From PRO6 sp035565775 (GTDB lineage Bacteria; Pseudomonadota; Alphaproteobacteria; Rhizobiales; Xanthobacteraceae), in the NCBI GenBank assembly GCA_035565775.1, contig DATMRW010000008.1:1-64000 (forward strand): a DNA stretch of 64,000 nt. The letters are read 5' to 3'. Positions 18,782 to 27,831 of the stretch are shown here, in pieces; the stretch's first letter is position 1, and every line of letters begins with the position of its first letter. The notes under the pieces were generated by a model. It was not told the DNA's origin and ran no database searches. It worked only from the letters and a program-made list of their open reading frames with translations. Made by a program: the position numbers and the translations under genes.

Positions 18782-19536
18782 CGCACGATTTTGAAAATCC
18801 GGTTCCAGCGGATCGAGGTCGGCCAGCGCCAGAACTCCCAGACCCGGTCGCCCTCGGCGATCGAGAAGAAGATCATCTGCGCCCGGCCGATGATGTTTTC
18901 GAGCGGTACGTAACCGACCGCCGACAGCACCCGGCTATCGGTCGAGTTGTCGCGGTTGTCGCCCATCATGAAGAAATGACCGGGCGGCACGGTGTAGACG
19001 TTGGTGTTGTCGTAGAAGCCGTTATCGACGCAGTCGAGCGTCTCGTAGCTCACGCCGTTCGGCAGCGTCTCCTTCCAGCGCTTCACGCGGGCGGTCGCAT
19101 CCGAGCCGCACGGATCCTCGCCAACGAAATCGGACAGCCGCTCGCGCTTGACCGGCTGATCGTTGATGTAGAGCAAGCCGTCCTTCATCTGGACGCGGTC
19201 GCCCGGCAGGCCGATCACGCGCTTGATGTAGTCGACCGAGTCATCCTTCGGCAGCCGAAAGACGACAATGTCGCCGCGCGCCGGATCAGACCCGAAAATC
19301 CGCCCGGAGAACAAGGGCGGCGACAGCGGCAACGAGTAATGCGTGTAGCCGTAGGAATATTTTGAGACGAAGAGATAGTCGCCGACCAGCAGCGTGGCCT
19401 TCATCGAGCCCGAGGGAATGTTGAAGGGCTGAAACAGAAACGTGCGAATGATCAGGGCAATGATCAGCGCGTGAAAGACAACGCGCACGGTCTCGCCAAC
19501 GCCACCTTCAGATTTCGAGCCGGATGTCACGCTCAT
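18778..19536 (-). CDS. lepB: Signal peptidase I
   Basis: LepB removes signal peptides from exported proteins. The 252-residue protein has one N-terminal membrane helix (about 18-36), the nucleophile about S44 in NIPSGSMKATL, the catalytic Lys about K105 in DYIKRVIGLPGD, and box E GDNRDNSTDSR. A short Cys-bearing insert (VGEDPCGSD ... LDCVDNG) lies between boxes D and E. It overlaps rnc downstream by ATGA; acpS lies 252 bp upstream. Confidence 0.95.
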   Translation of the reverse strand: MSVTSGSKSEGGVGETVRVVFHALIIALIIRTFLFQPFNIPSGSMKATLLVGDYLFVSKYSYGYTHYSLPLSPPLFSGRIFGSDPARGDIVVFRLPKDDSVDYIKRVIGLPGDRVQMKDGLLYINDQPVKRERLSDFVGEDPCGSDATARVKRWKETLPNGVSYETLDCVDNGFYDNTNVYTVPPGHFFMMGDNRDNSTDSRVLSAVGYVPLENIIGRAQMIFFSIAEGDRVWEFWRWPTSIRWNRIFKIVR

Positions 19537-19788
19537 CAGATTTCAATCCCAATCGACAGGCCCCGGAGGAGCCGGGCCATTTTCGAACCATCATCTGGCT
19601 CGCGTGTAAGATAGGCTCAATGCGGCGCTTTTGCGCTGCAGGGAGGTCAAGCATATCCCTTTTGCACCAAGCCTGGCCGAGAACAAGCCATGGCGCCCCC
19701 TTTGGCACCCTCTTTTAGCCACTTGTCCATAGTCGCGCAATCAAGGCGCGGCAGATAATCCGACTAAACCTATGAAACAAAAGATTTT

Positions 19789-20247
19789 TTAGCCCGGCGG
19801 CAGAGACCGCGGCGCAAGCCCGAAGGCCCCGGCATCGGCCGCGGGAACCGCGGAAATGATCACCATGGCCTGCGCCAGCGGCCAATCGTCGGTCATTGTA
19901 AGGTCAATTTTCGCGACATAGCCCGGCGGCGTCATCATATTCAGTTGATGCAGCGCCCCGCCCGTCAGCGCCAGTGTCGGCCGGCCGCTCGGCAGGTTGA
20001 CGACCCCCATGTCCCGCCACCAGACGCCCTGCCGGATGCCGGTGCCGAGCGCCTTGGAACAGGCCTCCTTGGCCGCGAACCGCTTCGCGTAGGTCGCCAC
20101 CAGCATCTTGTGCGACTTGGCACGGCGCGCTGCCTTCGCGCGCTCAGCATCCGTGAAGATCCGGTTCAGGAACCGCTCGCCATGCCGCGCGAGCACCTTT
20201 TCGATGCGGGGGATGTCGATGACGTCCGAGCCGAGACCAAGAATCAT
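19789..20247 (-). CDS. acpS: Holo-[acyl-carrier-protein] synthase
   Basis: AcpS attaches the 4'-phosphopantetheine arm of CoA to acyl carrier protein. The 152-residue protein starts at ATG 20247 with MILGLGSDVIDIPRIEKVL (Mg-binding Asp in SDVIDI) and has the second motif FAAKEACSKALGTGI. The ATG is fused to the pdxJ stop by ATGA, so it depends on pdxJ translation through a 15-bp repeat tract. The C-terminus extends about 20 residues beyond typical AcpS with an Ala/Gly/Pro-rich tail. Confidence 0.95.
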   Translation of the reverse strand: MILGLGSDVIDIPRIEKVLARHGERFLNRIFTDAERAKAARRAKSHKMLVATYAKRFAAKEACSKALGTGIRQGVWWRDMGVVNLPSGRPTLALTGGALHQLNMMTPPGYVAKIDLTMTDDWPLAQAMVIISAVPAADAGAFGLAPRSLPPG

Positions 20248-21086
20248 CCCGCCTGCCCCAGACCTGCCTGCCCCAGACCTGCCTGCCCCAGATCTGCCTG
20301 CCCCAGATCTGCCTGCCCAAGACCCGCGTGCTCCAGCCCGGCGCGGCCGAGATCCATCGCAGCGCGCATCTCCCGCACAACCGCCGGCAGACCGACAAAC
20401 ATCGCCTCGCCCATCAGAAAATGGCCGATGTTGAGTTCGACGATCTGCGGCAAGGCGGCGATCGTCCTTGCGGTGTCGTAGTCGAGGCCATGGCCGGCAT
20501 GGACCTCGAGGCCGCACGCCTTCGCCAGCTTTGCGCCGGCGACGATCCGCTGCCACTCGGCATCGGCCTTGTCGTCGTGGCCGGCGATCACCGCATCGCA
20601 CCAGGCCCCGGTATGGATCTCGATGACCGGCGCACGAAGCGCCGCCGCCATCTCGATCTGCTGCGAGTCGGCGGCGATGAACAGCGACACGCGAATGCCG
20701 AGATCGGAGAGCCGCGCGATCGCCGGCCCGAGCTCCGCCTTCTGGCCGACGACGTCGAGGCCGCCCTCGGTGGTTATCTCCTCGCGCCGCTCCGGCACGA
20801 GACAGGCCGCATGCGGCCTGATGACGCTGGCAAGCCGCAGCATCTCTTCGGTGGCGGCCATTTCAAAATTGAGCGGCTTGGAGATCTCCGCCTTGAGACG
20901 CACCATGTCGTCATCGCGGATGTGGCGGCGATCCTCGCGCAGATGGGCGGTAATGCCGTCGGCACCGGCCTCGATCGCAAGCAGCGCCGCGCGCACCGGA
21001 TCGGGACGGCGACCGCCGCGGGCATTTCGCACGGTAGCGATGTGATCGACATTGATGCCGAGACGCAGCGGCGCGGCTTTCAACAT
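20244..21086 (-). CDS. pdxJ: Pyridoxine 5'-phosphate synthase with a repeat-encoded tail
   Basis: PdxJ condenses deoxyxylulose phosphate and aminoacetone phosphate to pyridoxine phosphate (vitamin B6). The 280-residue product starts at ATG 21086 (MLKAAPLRLGINVDHIATVR) and carries LREDRRHIRDDD and EVHAGHGLDYDT. The barrel ends near residue 250; the last 28 or so residues are repeats of LGQAG/LGQAD encoded by a 15-bp tandem array, an extension absent from usual PdxJ of about 240-250 residues. The stop overlaps acpS by ATGA. Confidence 0.95.
   Translation of the reverse strand: MLKAAPLRLGINVDHIATVRNARGGRRPDPVRAALLAIEAGADGITAHLREDRRHIRDDDMVRLKAEISKPLNFEMAATEEMLRLASVIRPHAACLVPERREEITTEGGLDVVGQKAELGPAIARLSDLGIRVSLFIAADSQQIEMAAALRAPVIEIHTGAWCDAVIAGHDDKADAEWQRIVAGAKLAKACGLEVHAGHGLDYDTARTIAALPQIVELNIGHFLMGEAMFVGLPAVVREMRAAMDLGRAGLEHAGLGQADLGQADLGQAGLGQAGLGQAG
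20251..20340. repeat. 15-bp tandem repeat at the 3' end of pdxJ
   Basis: Five near-identical units of gcctgccccagacct (20251-20325; units 1-2 identical, 3-4 identical with gatct, 5 gcctgcccaagaccc) and a degenerate sixth unit (20326-20340). The unit is a multiple of three and adds five residues (LGQAG or LGQAD) per copy, so copy-number change keeps the frame and does not break acpS coupling. Confidence 0.9.
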
Positions 21087-21114
21087 ACCAAAACTCTTGA
21101 AAGTAGCGTCGCAG

Positions 21115-23451
21115 TCAGCCGTTAACGCGCTCCACCTTTGCGACGACAGGCTTGGCGCGGAGCTGCGCGATGATAGCACTAAGATGCTTGAGGTCATAGA
21201 CCTCCAGATCGATCGTGACCTCGGTGAAGTCCGGCAGACGGCGACGCATGCTGATGTTGTCGATGTTGCCGTCGTGCTCGGCGATCACCGTCGCGATCTG
21301 CGCGAGGCTGCCCGGCTCGTTGACGTTCTGGATCATCAGCCGCGCAGGGAAGCGCTGCGGCGTGGTCTCGTCGACATCCCAGCGCACGTCGAGCCAGCGT
21401 TCGGGCATGTCCTCGAACTCTTTCAGGGCCGGCGACTGAATGGGATAGATCGTGATGCCCTCGCCCGGCGTCACGATGCCGACGATGCGATCGCCCGGCA
21501 CCGCCCCGCCGTTCGGCGCGAACTTCACCGGCAGCCCGGGATTGAGGCCGCCGATCGGAATCGCCGAACTGGCCAGCGCGACCGCGCCGGTCGGCGCTCG
21601 CGAGCGCTTCAGCCTCAGGCGATCGGTCAGGCTGCGCTTCGCCGTGAACTGGCTGGCGCGCTCTTCCTTGTAGTCGGGATACATCGCGCGGGCGACATCG
21701 GATGCCTTGAGTTCGCCGCGTCCGACCGACGCCATCACTTCTTCGATCGACGGCCGCGCCAGGCGCGGCAGCGCGCCCTTCAGCTTGTCGTCGTGATAGT
21801 CGATCTTGGCACGGGTAAACAGGCGCTCGACGATGCGGCGGCCGAGGCCGACATACTGATCGCGCAACGCAGCGCGCGTCGCGCGGCGGATCGCCGCCCT
21901 CGCCTTGCCGGTGATGGCGAGCGATTCCCAGGCGGCCGGCGGCGCCTGTTGCGCCCTTGAAGTCAGCACCTCGACCTCGTCGCCGTTCTGCAATTCGGAC
22001 GACAGCGGCGCGAACTTGCCGTTGATCTTGCAGCCGACGGCGCTGTTGCCGACGTCGGTATGCACGGCATAGGCGAAGTCGATGACATTGGCCTTGCGCG
22101 GCAAGGCAATCAGCTTGCCCTTGGGCGTGAAGCAGAACACCTGATCGTAAAAGAGCTCGAGCTTGGTGTGCTCCAAAAACTCTTCCGGGTTCGAGCTCTG
22201 CGACAGAATCTCGATGGTGTGGCGGAGCCAGCCGAACGCATTCGACTCGCGCTTGAGCAGTTCGGTCGGCGAGTCGACATCGTCCTTGTAGAAGGCATGC
22301 GCCGCGATGCCGAGCTCGGCGATGCGGTCCATCTCCTCGGTGCGGATCTGCAGCTCGACGCGCTGGTTGCCCGGGCCGATCACCGTCGTATGGATCGAGC
22401 AGTAGTCGTTCTGCTTCGGCGTGGAGATGTAGTCCTTGAAGCGCCCCGGCACGACCGGCCATGTGGTGTGGACCAGCCCGAGCGCCGCGTAGCATTCGGG
22501 CACGGTCTGCAGAACGACGCGGAAGCCGAAAATATCCGAGAGCTGCTCGAAGCCCACGGACTTGCGCTCCATCTTGTTCCAGATCGAGAACGGCCGCTTG
22601 CGCCGGCCGAAGACGCGAGCGACCATCCCGGCCTTCGCCAGCTTGGCGGAAAGCTGGCTTTCGATCTCGCCGATGAGATTGCGGTTGCGCTCCTCCAGCG
22701 CATCGAGGCGCTGCATGATGACCGCGTGTGCCTCAGGGTCGAGCACGTGGAAGGCCAGGTCTTCCAGCTCCTCGCGCATCCCCTGCATGCCCATGCGCCC
22801 GGCGAGCGGCCCATAGATGTCGAGCGTCTCCTCGGCGATCCGCCGCCGCGAGTCGGGCCGGACGAATTCGAGGGTGCGCATATTGTGCAGGCGGTCGGCG
22901 AGCTTGACCAAAAGCACGCGAACGTCGTCGGCGATCGCGAGCAGCAGCTTGCGCAGATTTTCCGCCTGCTTGGCCTCGCGCGAGACGAGCTCAAGCCGCT
23001 TCAGCTTGGTGAGGCCTTCGACGAGGGCGCCGATCTCGGAGCCGAACAGCTGATCGATCTCGGTGCGCGTCGCCTCGGTATCCTCGATGGTGTCGTGCAG
23101 AAGCGCCGCGACGATGGTGGCGTCGTCCAGCTTCATGTCGGTGAGGATCGCCGCCACTTCGAGCGGATGCGAAAAATAAGGGTCGCCCGAGGCGCGCGTC
23201 TGCTCGCCATGCGCCTTCATCGCATAGACATAGGCGCGGTTGAGCAGCGCCTCATCGGTGTTGGGATTGTACGCCCTGATCCGTTCAACGAGGTCATACT
23301 GCCGCATCATCTGCGTGCGGCCGGCGCGGACCGGTTTCACGCGCTCAAGCGGAAGCGTTGCCACCTCGCCCTTGCTCTCTACGGCATCGCTCAGTGGAGC
23401 AGTTTTCGCGATCTCAGCCTCATCAGCCGCTTCTTGGCGCCAGAACGCCAT
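21115..23451 (-). CDS. rsh: Bifunctional (p)ppGpp synthetase/hydrolase
   Basis: This Rel/SpoT protein makes and degrades the alarmone (p)ppGpp. The 778-residue product has a hydrolase HD domain (YFSHPLEVAAIL, ALLHDTIEDT), a synthetase domain (RVFGRRKRPFSIWNKM, RFKDYISTPKQNDYCSIHTT), a TGS domain starting near VFCFTPKGKLIALP and a C-terminal ACT domain. Both catalytic halves look intact, as expected for the single Rsh of this group. ATG 23451 (MAFWRQ) is chosen for GGTGAGGGA upstream. It lies between rpoZ and pdxJ. Confidence 0.95.
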   Translation of the reverse strand: MAFWRQEAADEAEIAKTAPLSDAVESKGEVATLPLERVKPVRAGRTQMMRQYDLVERIRAYNPNTDEALLNRAYVYAMKAHGEQTRASGDPYFSHPLEVAAILTDMKLDDATIVAALLHDTIEDTEATRTEIDQLFGSEIGALVEGLTKLKRLELVSREAKQAENLRKLLLAIADDVRVLLVKLADRLHNMRTLEFVRPDSRRRIAEETLDIYGPLAGRMGMQGMREELEDLAFHVLDPEAHAVIMQRLDALEERNRNLIGEIESQLSAKLAKAGMVARVFGRRKRPFSIWNKMERKSVGFEQLSDIFGFRVVLQTVPECYAALGLVHTTWPVVPGRFKDYISTPKQNDYCSIHTTVIGPGNQRVELQIRTEEMDRIAELGIAAHAFYKDDVDSPTELLKRESNAFGWLRHTIEILSQSSNPEEFLEHTKLELFYDQVFCFTPKGKLIALPRKANVIDFAYAVHTDVGNSAVGCKINGKFAPLSSELQNGDEVEVLTSRAQQAPPAAWESLAITGKARAAIRRATRAALRDQYVGLGRRIVERLFTRAKIDYHDDKLKGALPRLARPSIEEVMASVGRGELKASDVARAMYPDYKEERASQFTAKRSLTDRLRLKRSRAPTGAVALASSAIPIGGLNPGLPVKFAPNGGAVPGDRIVGIVTPGEGITIYPIQSPALKEFEDMPERWLDVRWDVDETTPQRFPARLMIQNVNEPGSLAQIATVIAEHDGNIDNISMRRRLPDFTEVTIDLEVYDLKHLSAIIAQLRAKPVVAKVERVNG

Positions 23452-23661
23452 CGACGTTTTTTCCCTCACCAACGCAATCGGCCCGCAGGCCCTCCGAATT
23501 CAACGGGCATCACCGCCCACAGACCGATCGCCAAACTTCAACAGTAGATTATGTCTTTCCAATTGCTAACGTCGTTTGAATGAACGCGCGACAGCCGGCG
23601 AGGTTCGCCAAGCTATCGGCCGCCATCCCCAGCCGGCCTGAAGCGTCTCTCGAAAACGCAA

Positions 23662-23686
23662 AAACCCGGGACGCGCGCCCGGGTTT
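23662..23686 (-). terminator. Terminator-like hairpin after rpoZ
   Basis: Stem aaacccggg (23662-23670) with cccgggttt (23678-23686), loop of 7, followed on the minus strand by a short T-rich stretch (ttttgcgttttcg). It starts 47 bases after the rpoZ stop and would separate it from rsh. Confidence 0.7.
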
Positions 23687-23732
23687 GCTAGCCGTCAGCC
23701 TGAAGACCTGCCGTCTCGCGAGTGCGCGGCCG

Positions 23733-24125
23733 TCACTCGTCCTCTTCGGGGCGCGCCTCGGGCGGAGCCAGGCCCTCGAGCCCGCGGAGCAACTCTTCTT
23801 CGGTCATCCGCTCGACAGCGACGTCCGTGTCGTCGGCGTCGATCGTTGCGCCGGCGGACCCGATCAGCGAGATCGAATCCGGCTCCGGCTCGTCGACTTC
23901 GACGAACTTCTGCAGCGAGTGAACCAGTTCCTCGCGCAGATCCTCAGCCGAGATGGTCTCATCGGCGATCTCGCGAAGGGACACGACGGGGTTCTTGTCG
24001 TTGTCGCGATCGACGGTCAGCGGCGACCCGGACGAGATCAGGCGCGCGCGATGGGCAGCCAACAGAACCAGATCGAATCGATTGTCGACCTTGTCGATAC
24101 AGTCTTCCACGGTGACTCGCGCCAT
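23733..24125 (-). CDS. rpoZ: RNA polymerase omega subunit
   Basis: Omega helps beta' fold and joins the ppGpp site of RNA polymerase. The 130-residue protein starts MARVTVEDCIDKVDNRFDLV, has the RARLISSG and NKNPV-like DNDKNPVVSLREIA motifs, and ends in a long acidic tail (EEELLRGLEGLAPPEARPEE), longer than E. coli omega (91) but usual in this order. It lies directly upstream of rsh. Confidence 0.95.
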   Translation of the reverse strand: MARVTVEDCIDKVDNRFDLVLLAAHRARLISSGSPLTVDRDNDKNPVVSLREIADETISAEDLREELVHSLQKFVEVDEPEPDSISLIGSAGATIDADDTDVAVERMTEEELLRGLEGLAPPEARPEEDE

Positions 24126-24606
24126 TGGCCGTCGCTCCGATCAAAAAAAAGCAAAATGAGTGATTAGTGAGGTAATTATAGCCCGTGGACCGATTTCGCA
24201 AGGGCCAAACCCAATAAACGCCGGCGCATGCCCTCGCGGTGCCCGCCCCTACCCAGATAGCTTTCAAAAGAACTTTTTCCAAAATCGCCGCTTTAATGCA
24301 ACCGACAATATAAAGTCCGCAACCAAGCCGGTTAGGCATTGTATTTCATTATCTTTTCTGTTCACTAAATGTTATTGTTTATTTTAGTTGAATGGCCCGC
24401 GGCCTGAATTCGGTGCAATAAATCGGGATAAGCTGCGAAACCGTCTCGTTCGGTATTGCGCGCCCACGAGTCTCATGGTGTTTGTTTCGGCGAAACTCGA
24501 TTTAGGGTCTGTGAAGCCTTTTAGTCGCTAAAAATAAGAACTGGCTGTTGTCACCACTTATTCGCGAACGAAGGCTTCAGGCAACTTCCGGTGCGAGACA
24601 TTATTA
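24126..24606. other. Divergent intergenic region rpoZ / NYN gene, 481 bp
   Basis: An unusually AT-rich stretch for this genome (about 24,280-24,400 and 24,510-24,600). It must contain the divergent promoters of rpoZ and the NYN-domain gene. I found no ORF with a good start, no tRNA, and no sequence that could encode a tmRNA tag. No terminator-like repeat is clear. Confidence 0.4.
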
Positions 24607-25218
24607 ATGCGATCAAACTCCAGTAAAATAGCGTTGTTTATCGATGGCGCGAACCTGTATGCGACAGCCAAATCCCTGGGGTTTGATATCGATTACAAGC
24701 GCCTGTTGAACGAATTTAACAACCAGGGAACCCTGGTTCGCGCGTTTTACTACACCGCCATTATCGAGGATCAGGAGTACTCGTCGATCCGCCCGCTGGT
24801 GGACTGGCTGGACTACAACGGCTACACGGTCGTCACCAAGGCGACCAAGGAGTTCGTCGATCCCAGCGGCCGCCGCAAGGTCAAGGGCAACATGGACGTC
24901 GAGCTCGCGGTCAACGCTATGGAACTCGCCGAGCACGTCGACCAGATGGTGATCTTCTCCGGCGACGGCGACTTCCGCTCGCTGGTCGAAGCTGTTCAAC
25001 GGCGCGGAGTTCGGGTAACTGTTGTCTCGACGGTCTCCAGCCAGCCGCCGATGATTGCGGATGAACTGCGCCGCCAGGCTGACGTGTTCACCGACCTGAT
25101 CGATCTGCAAGCCAAGATCGGTCGCGATCCGGTCGAGCGCGCTCCGCAGCGTCACTCTCCTCAGTTCCTCCAGCGAGCACCCGCCCATCCCGGACATGAC
25201 GAAGGCTTTAACGACTAA
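24607..25218 (+). CDS. NYN-domain (LabA/DUF88) protein, probable RNase-like
   Basis: The NYN (PIN-like) fold usually binds or cuts RNA with Mg2+. In this 203-residue protein the acidic site is visible: D13 in FIDGANLYA, D96 in GNMDVELAVNAM, and D119/D121 in FSGDGDFRSLVEA. A Pro/His-rich tail (about 178-203) follows. Members of this LabA-like group occur throughout Bradyrhizobium; target unknown. The uracil-DNA glycosylase gene starts inside its 3' end (23-bp overlap), suggesting co-translation. Confidence 0.9.
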   Translation: MRSNSSKIALFIDGANLYATAKSLGFDIDYKRLLNEFNNQGTLVRAFYYTAIIEDQEYSSIRPLVDWLDYNGYTVVTKATKEFVDPSGRRKVKGNMDVELAVNAMELAEHVDQMVIFSGDGDFRSLVEAVQRRGVRVTVVSTVSSQPPMIADELRRQADVFTDLIDLQAKIGRDPVERAPQRHSPQFLQRAPAHPGHDEGFND

Positions 25219-25885
25219 GTCCCGGGGAGCTTCGAGCAAAATCAGCCGTAAGGAAGATGTGACAGAGCCGGGCCGCGATTGCCCGCTCTGCCCTCGTCTC
25301 GTCGCGTTTCGCGAGGCGGTGCGCGAACGCGAGCCCGACTGGTTCAACGCTCCGGTTCCGTCCTTCGGCGACCGTCTCGCAAGACTGCTGATCGTCGGCT
25401 TGGCTCCGGGGCTGCAGGGCGCGAACCGCACCGGGCGCCCCTTCACCGGCGACTATGCCGGCGATCTTCTCTACCAGACGCTGATCGATTTCGGCTTTGC
25501 GCGCGGCAGCTACCGCGCCACGCCGGACGACGGGCTGACGCTGGTGGATTGCCGGATCAGCAACGCCGTTCGCTGCGTTCCGCCGCAGAACAAGCCGCTG
25601 CCGGTCGAGATCAACACCTGCCGCACGTTTCTCCTGGCGACGGTCAACGACATGCCGCGCCTTACCAGCATCGTCGCACTCGGCCGGGTGGCGCATGACA
25701 GCGTGGTGAAGACCCTCGGCCTGCGTGCCGCGCAGGCGCCGTTCAGCCACGGCGCGGTGCATGAGGCCGGGCATCTGCGGCTCTACGACAGCTACCACTG
25801 CTCGCGCTACAACACGAACACCGGCGTGCTGACGCCAAAAATGTTTCAGGCGGTGTTTGCGAAGGTGCGCGCCGATCTGCCATAG
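25196..25885 (+). CDS. Family-5 uracil-DNA glycosylase (UDGb type)
   Basis: The 229-residue protein has GLAPGLQGANRTGRPFTGD (residues 68-86), the motif-1 variant without an active-site Asp/Asn that marks UDGb, and a motif-2 region SYHCSRYNTNTG typical of the same family. Four cysteines (C29, C32, C127, C142) fit the 4Fe-4S cluster of families 4 and 5. It should excise uracil and related deaminated bases from DNA. It overlaps the NYN gene by 23 bp and converges with smpB. Confidence 0.88.
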   Translation: MTKALTTKSRGASSKISRKEDVTEPGRDCPLCPRLVAFREAVREREPDWFNAPVPSFGDRLARLLIVGLAPGLQGANRTGRPFTGDYAGDLLYQTLIDFGFARGSYRATPDDGLTLVDCRISNAVRCVPPQNKPLPVEINTCRTFLLATVNDMPRLTSIVALGRVAHDSVVKTLGLRAAQAPFSHGAVHEAGHLRLYDSYHCSRYNTNTGVLTPKMFQAVFAKVRADLP

Positions 25886-25922
25886 CCGCGGCCAGGCGCG
25901 CCGCGCAGCGCCTTAGCCGGCT

Positions 25923-26396
25923 TCAGCCCCTAGCCTTGAGCAGCCGGCCCTTTTCGCGATTCCAGTCGCGCTGCTTCTCGGTCTCGCGCTTGTCGTGGAG
26001 CTTCTTGCCCTTGGCCAGCGCCAACTCCATTTTCGCCCGCCCCTGCTCGTTGAAGTAGATCTTGAGCGGGATCAGCGTCATGCCCTGGCGCTCGACCGCG
26101 CCGATCAGCTTGTTGATTTCGCGCCGATGCAGCAGCAGCTTGCGCGGCCGCCGCGGCTCGTGATTGAAGCGGTTGGCCTGCAGGTACTCTGGGATATTGG
26201 CGTTCACGAGCCAGATCTCGCCGTTCTTGGGATCGGCGTAGGACTCGGCGATTGTCGCCTTGCCGCTGCGGATCGATTTGACCTCGGTGCCGGTCAGCGC
26301 AATGCCGGCCTCAAACGTGTCTTCGATCGAGTAGTTGAAGCGCGCCTTGCGGTTATCTGCGACAACCTTGATGGCGCGCTCCTTTTTCTCAGCCAT
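25923..26396 (-). CDS. smpB: SsrA-binding protein SmpB
   Basis: SmpB delivers tmRNA to stalled ribosomes. The 157-residue protein has NRKARFNYSIEDTFEAGIAL, GTEVKSIRSGKATIAESYA and the C-terminal KGKKLHDKRETEKQRDW tail that enters the mRNA channel. The ssrA gene itself is not in the window. It is followed by a convergent UDG gene and preceded by mscL. Confidence 0.96.
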   Translation of the reverse strand: MAEKKERAIKVVADNRKARFNYSIEDTFEAGIALTGTEVKSIRSGKATIAESYADPKNGEIWLVNANIPEYLQANRFNHEPRRPRKLLLHRREINKLIGAVERQGMTLIPLKIYFNEQGRAKMELALAKGKKLHDKRETEKQRDWNREKGRLLKARG

Positions 26397-26470
26397 GGTA
26401 CCATTCCGTCTGGCGGCAGGAGCCTGCCCGCCAAATTTGCCGTCAGCGATTTTGCGACCGCTTCCGGTGC

Positions 26471-26896
26471 TTAGCTGCCCTTCTTGAGCAGGTCACGGAT
26501 CTCCGTGAGCAGTTCCTGATCGCGCGTCAACGGCGGAGGCGGCGCTGCGGTCTCTTCCTTCTTCTGCTCCAGCTTGAGCTTACTCATGAGGCGAACCACG
26601 ATGAACAGCACCCAGGCAACGATCAGGAAGTTGAGCGTAAGCGTCAGAAAACTGCCCCACGCCAGCACCGCGCCCTGCTTCTTGGCATCGGCGAGATTGG
26701 TCGCCGTTACCTTGGCAGACAGCGGCGTATAGTAGTTCGAGAAATCGAGACCGCCCGTGACCGCACCGATGATCGGCATGATGATATCGCCGACCATCGA
26801 ATTGACGATAGCCCCGAACGCCGCGCCGATGATCACCGCCACCGCGAGATCAACGACGTTGCCTTTCATGGCAAAATCCCGGAACTGTTTGAGCAT
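26471..26896 (-). CDS. mscL: Large-conductance mechanosensitive channel
   Basis: MscL opens under membrane tension to release solutes after osmotic downshock. The 141-residue product begins at ATG 26896 with MLKQFRDFAMKGNVVDLAVA, followed by TM1 (VIIGAAFGAIVNSMVGDIIM), a periplasmic loop, TM2 (FLTLTLNFLIVAWVLFIVV) and a charged cytoplasmic helix. It lies between dapA and smpB on the same strand. Confidence 0.96.
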   Translation of the reverse strand: MLKQFRDFAMKGNVVDLAVAVIIGAAFGAIVNSMVGDIIMPIIGAVTGGLDFSNYYTPLSAKVTATNLADAKKQGAVLAWGSFLTLTLNFLIVAWVLFIVVRLMSKLKLEQKKEETAAPPPPLTRDQELLTEIRDLLKKGS

Positions 26897-26940
26897 GCGC
26901 AGTCCTCTGTTTTTCGGGGCGGCCGGGCAGCCTCGTCGGG

Positions 26941-27831
26941 TTAGTTGATCAACCCTGCATGAACCATTGCCTTGCGGACAAGTTCCTGCGTCGGCTCGCT
27001 GATCGGGACCAGCGGGAGGCGAAGCGTCTCGTCCATTTTGCCGAGGAGCGACAGGGCATACTTGATCGGCCCCGGATTGGACTCGACGAACAGGTTGATG
27101 TGCAGCGGCATGAGCTTGTCGTGCAGCTTCAGCGCCTCGGCAAAGTCGCCGCGCAGGCACGCGGTCTGGAAGTCCGAGCACAGGCGCGGCGCGACGTTAG
27201 ACGTCACCGAGATGCAGCCGTGGCCGCCATGGGCCATGAAGCCGAGCGCGGTCGCATCTTCGCCCGAGAGCTGGTTGAAGTCCTCGCCCATCGCGGCGCG
27301 CTGCTGCGAGATCCGCACGACGTTGGCAGTTGCGTCCTTCACGCCCGCGATGTTCTTCAGCTCGAACAGGCGCGCCATGGTGTCGGTCGACATGTCGATC
27401 ACCGAGCGGCCCGGAATGTTGTAGATGATGATCGGCACGCCGATCGCGTCGTTGATCGCCTTGAAGTGCTGGTACATGCCCTCCTGGGTGGGCTTGTTGT
27501 AATAGGGCGTGACGACGAGAACGGCGTCCGCGCCCGCGCCTTCGGCATGCTGGGCAAGCTCGATGGCCTCCGCCGTCGAGTTCGATCCGGCGCCCGCGAT
27601 CACCGGCACGCGGCCGCGCGCTTCCTCGACGCACCACTCGACCACCTGCTTGTGCTCGTCGTGGCTCAGCGTCGGGCTTTCGCCGGTGGTGCCGACCGGA
27701 ACCAGACCATGAGTTCCCTCGGCGATCTGCCAGTCCACCAGCGAACGGAAAGCGGCCTCATCGACGGCGCCGTTTTTGAAGGGCGTCACCAAGGCGGTAA
27801 AGGACCCCCTGAACGTCGTCTTGGCTGCCAT
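26941..27831 (-). CDS. dapA: 4-hydroxy-tetrahydrodipicolinate synthase
   Basis: DapA condenses pyruvate with aspartate semialdehyde, the first step of lysine and diaminopimelate synthesis. The 296-residue protein has GTTGESPTLSHDEH, YNIPGRSV and the Schiff-base Lys in AGVKDATANV. ATG 27831 (MAAKTTFRG) follows GGGGAAG; the frame is open to 27897 without support. Its downstream neighbours are mscL and smpB; slt is divergent. Confidence 0.96.
   Translation of the reverse strand: MAAKTTFRGSFTALVTPFKNGAVDEAAFRSLVDWQIAEGTHGLVPVGTTGESPTLSHDEHKQVVEWCVEEARGRVPVIAGAGSNSTAEAIELAQHAEGAGADAVLVVTPYYNKPTQEGMYQHFKAINDAIGVPIIIYNIPGRSVIDMSTDTMARLFELKNIAGVKDATANVVRISQQRAAMGEDFNQLSGEDATALGFMAHGGHGCISVTSNVAPRLCSDFQTACLRGDFAEALKLHDKLMPLHINLFVESNPGPIKYALSLLGKMDETLRLPLVPISEPTQELVRKAMVHAGLIN

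Noticed and set aside
20251..20340. CRISPR-like array
   Set aside because: The 15-bp units are contiguous without spacers and are part of the pdxJ reading frame.
24126..24606. tmRNA or other stable RNA near smpB/rpoZ
   Set aside because: No tag-coding sequence or tRNA-like ends; only AT-rich promoter-like DNA is visible.
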